Origin: Clostridiales bacterium
Lineage (GTDB): Bacteria > Bacillota_A > Clostridia > Christensenellales > Borkfalkiaceae
Length of the DNA: 7,534 nt
Direction of reading: 5' to 3'
NCBI GenBank assembly: GCA_015055785.1
Contig: SVHQ01000079.1
Coordinates: 1 to 7,534 of the forward strand
The position numbers and the translations under genes were made by a program. The notes beneath the pieces were generated by a model. It saw only the letters and a program-made list of their open reading frames with translations, made no database searches and had not been told where the DNA came from. Below, piece by piece: positions 5,974 to 7,534 of this stretch (position 1 is its first letter; each line of letters starts with the position of its first letter).

Positions 5974-7491
5974 ATGATAGGGTATTCTACTTTTAAGCAT
6001 GAATGGATGAAATCGCAATACGCTTGCGAAATTCCTCATTCAAAAGATTATAAAGTGTATTTAAACGGGAAAGAAATTCCGGTATACACTTGTCGAATTT
6101 CCAAATATCCGTTTAATACTTGGTGGCCTGGTCATCAACGCCCCATCAATCAAACGGATTTGGTATCTTATGTGAACTTGGTTTCAGATGAAGAAGTGAA
6201 AATAGCGGTAGAGCCACTTACAAAATCTGCATATAAAAAGGTTATGGTAAAACCCTATTCCAAAGGTGTAGAAATAAAAAAGGCGGGGGGCAGGGTTGAG
6301 TTCGCGCTGAAAACAAATGGTGGTTACGTGTTTGAATTGGACGATTATCACAACTTGCTTTATATCTTTAATAATAAACCAGTAGTATGTGAAGACCCCG
6401 ATAAGGTTACCTACTATTTTGGTAAAGGCGTGCATTTTCCAGGAAAAATCACGCTGAAATCCAACGAAAGCATTTATGTGGATAAAGACGCGCTTGTTTA
6501 TGGTTGCATCTTTGCTGAAGATGCCGAGAATTTGCATATTTACGGTAATGGGATTTTTGATGACAGCGGAGAAGAACGTTTTTCAGAACCTTGTTATGAA
6601 CCGTTTACAAATGGCAATATAAAGTTTTACGATTGTAAAAATATAAAAATTGAAGGGGTTGGTTTTACAAACTCTGCGATTTGGTGTGTGAATTTTTTTC
6701 ACTGCTTTGATGTGGAAATGGACGGGATCAACGTGTTTGGTCAATGGCGTTACAACACGGACGGCGTAGACATTATGAATAGCCAAAGGATCACAATGAA
6801 AAACTCCTTTATACATTCATTTGACGATACAATTACAATAAAAGGTATAGACAGGTATGCGTTTGAAAGTAATGCCGATATGCTTTTTGAAAATTGTGTG
6901 TTGTGGTGTGATTGGGGTAGGACTTGCGAAATCGGGTTGGAGACCAACTGTTTAGAGTATAAAAATATTACGTTTAGAAATTGTGATATTTTACGTGGCG
7001 GTTCAGCCGCTTGCGATATTCAAAATGGAGATTGCGCGGAGGTGCATCATATTACCTTTGAGGATATTCGTTTAGAATTAGAAACGTTTTATACGCCTCC
7101 CGTATTGCAAGAAACACAAACGAAGACTTATCAACGTGTAAATGAACAAGACCATTCTGCCGCTATTGCTATTTCTAATCCTAGTTTTCGTAAGGAATAT
7201 GCTTTTTTAGTAGGGGATAAAGCGTCCCCATATGCATTACAAATCGGCGACAAACGTTTTGCTTCCGTACACCATATCACGGCAAAGAATCTTCAAGTAA
7301 TTTGTGATGAGAATTATTTTGAAAAACGAGCGAAAGGTAAAGCGGTTTATATCGGAATTCATAATGATATAGACACTACTGAATATGCGGATATTATTAT
7401 CGAAAATATTGTTTTAAACGGAAAACGCCTTTCATTAGATGAAATGGAAATTGAGATGAAAGGAAATATTAAAAATCTTATAATCAAATAA
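5974..7491 (+). CDS. Parallel beta-helix glycosidase-like protein (GH28-related), cytoplasmic
   Basis: A 505-residue protein. Residues 1 to about 150 form a beta-rich N-terminal domain (LNGKEIPVYTCRIS near 30-43, then WWPGHQRP). Residues from about 165 onward show the repeating short-strand pattern of a right-handed beta-helix (NIKFYDCKNIKIEGVGF, ITMKNSFIHSF, ITFRNCDIL). Catalytic-type motifs match GH28: NTDGVD with N261, D263 and D266, and FDDTITIKG with D284 and D285. The GHG element with the catalytic His of true polygalacturonases is not recognisable; the matching stretch reads WGRTCEIGLET (314-324). It may therefore be a divergent exo-acting glycosidase, related to GH28 or GH49-like enzymes, rather than a polygalacturonase. 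No signal peptide is present, so it would act inside the cell on small glycosides. The start ATG 5974 has AGAGGG at 5963-5968. Hand-counted stretches are more AT-rich than upstream genes. The 3' end lies in one arm of a perfect inverted repeat. Confidence 0.82.
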   Translation: MIGYSTFKHEWMKSQYACEIPHSKDYKVYLNGKEIPVYTCRISKYPFNTWWPGHQRPINQTDLVSYVNLVSDEEVKIAVEPLTKSAYKKVMVKPYSKGVEIKKAGGRVEFALKTNGGYVFELDDYHNLLYIFNNKPVVCEDPDKVTYYFGKGVHFPGKITLKSNESIYVDKDALVYGCIFAEDAENLHIYGNGIFDDSGEERFSEPCYEPFTNGNIKFYDCKNIKIEGVGFTNSAIWCVNFFHCFDVEMDGINVFGQWRYNTDGVDIMNSQRITMKNSFIHSFDDTITIKGIDRYAFESNADMLFENCVLWCDWGRTCEIGLETNCLEYKNITFRNCDILRGGSAACDIQNGDCAEVHHITFEDIRLELETFYTPPVLQETQTKTYQRVNEQDHSAAIAISNPSFRKEYAFLVGDKASPYALQIGDKRFASVHHITAKNLQVICDENYFEKRAKGKAVYIGIHNDIDTTEYADIIIENIVLNGKRLSLDEMEIEMKGNIKNLIIK

Positions 7492-7534
7492 TCGGATAAA
7501 ACGCTTAAATGATTATAAGATTTTTAATATTTCC
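7462..7534. repeat. Perfect 25-bp inverted repeat spanning the end of the glycosidase-like gene and the window edge
   Basis: Bases 7462-7486 are the exact reverse complement of 7510-7534, separated by a 23-nt spacer. The left arm encodes residues 497-504 of the glycosidase-like protein; its stop codon falls in the spacer. Only 4 of 25 bases are G or C and no T-tract is visible downstream, so it does not look like a standard intrinsic terminator, although the transcript could fold here. The right arm runs to the last base of the window, so the repeat may be longer. Confidence 0.9.
7505..7534 (-). CDS. Possible 3' end of a convergent paralogue of the glycosidase-like gene
   Basis: Read on the - strand from the window edge, the right arm of the inverted repeat gives GNIKNLIII followed by TAA (complement of 7505-7507). 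The + strand gene ends GNIKNLIIK and TAA. The shared eight residues come from identical DNA and the spacer then differs, so each copy has its own stop. This could be the tail of a recently duplicated, convergently placed copy. It could equally be a fold-back assembly or amplification artefact at a contig end, or a chance frame in a hairpin. Nine residues are all that can be seen. Confidence 0.3.
   Translation of the reverse strand, partial: GNIKNLIII

Noticed and set aside
6184..6537. 117-codon - strand frame inside the glycosidase-like gene
   Set aside because: Rich in Phe, Ile, Tyr and His as expected for the reverse of an AT-rich coding region; no start context or family.
7462..7534. Standard intrinsic terminator at the window end
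   Set aside because: The stem is very AT-rich, the loop is 23 nt and no T-tract is visible after it. It is reported as an inverted repeat and possible convergent gene end instead.

Overview
This 7.5 kb window is an almost gap-free run of co-directional genes, all on the + strand until the last 30 bases, with 11-34 nt between most neighbours and strong AGGAG-type ribosome binding sites. It looks like a single catabolic operon cut at both ends. Moderate GC (about 35-60% in stretches I counted by hand), strong purine-rich Shine-Dalgarno sites, one well-supported TTG start and the protein families suggest a Firmicute of the Clostridia type, probably gut-associated. That is an inference from style; there is no rRNA or other phylogenetic marker.

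Layout: (1) C-terminal part of a short-chain dehydrogenase (1-326) with Phe at the catalytic Tyr position; (2) a UlaG-like metallo-beta-lactamase-fold hydrolase, likely a sugar-phosphate lactonase (345-1106); (3) a zinc-dependent medium-chain dehydrogenase (1140-2204); (4) a small single-domain cupin (2216-2641); (5) a DeoC-type aldolase (2652-3308); (6) a ribokinase-type PfkB kinase (3331-4266); (7) an AEC-family membrane transporter with a TTG start (4279-5268); (8) an SGNH/GDSL-type hydrolase (5303-5962); (9) a parallel beta-helix glycosidase-like protein related to GH28 (5974-7491). The window then ends in a perfect 25-bp inverted repeat. Its distal arm, read on the - strand, encodes the same C-terminal peptide as gene 9 followed by its own stop.

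Together the genes read as a small intracellular pathway. A glycosidase-like protein and an esterase-like protein (neither with a signal peptide) would process an imported glycoside. Two dehydrogenases, a lactonase-like enzyme and a cupin would remodel the sugar. A ribokinase-type kinase would phosphorylate it, and a DeoC-type aldolase would cleave it, with acetaldehyde and glyceraldehyde 3-phosphate as products if the substrate is deoxyribose 5-phosphate. DeoC next to a ribokinase-like kinase fits deoxyribose or a related deoxy or branched pentose, but the extra enzymes are not part of the standard deoxyribose route, so the true substrate is open. I see no promoter, regulator, RNA gene, CRISPR array or insertion sequence, and no non-coding stretch longer than about 45 bases. 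The promoter and any regulator must lie upstream of the window.
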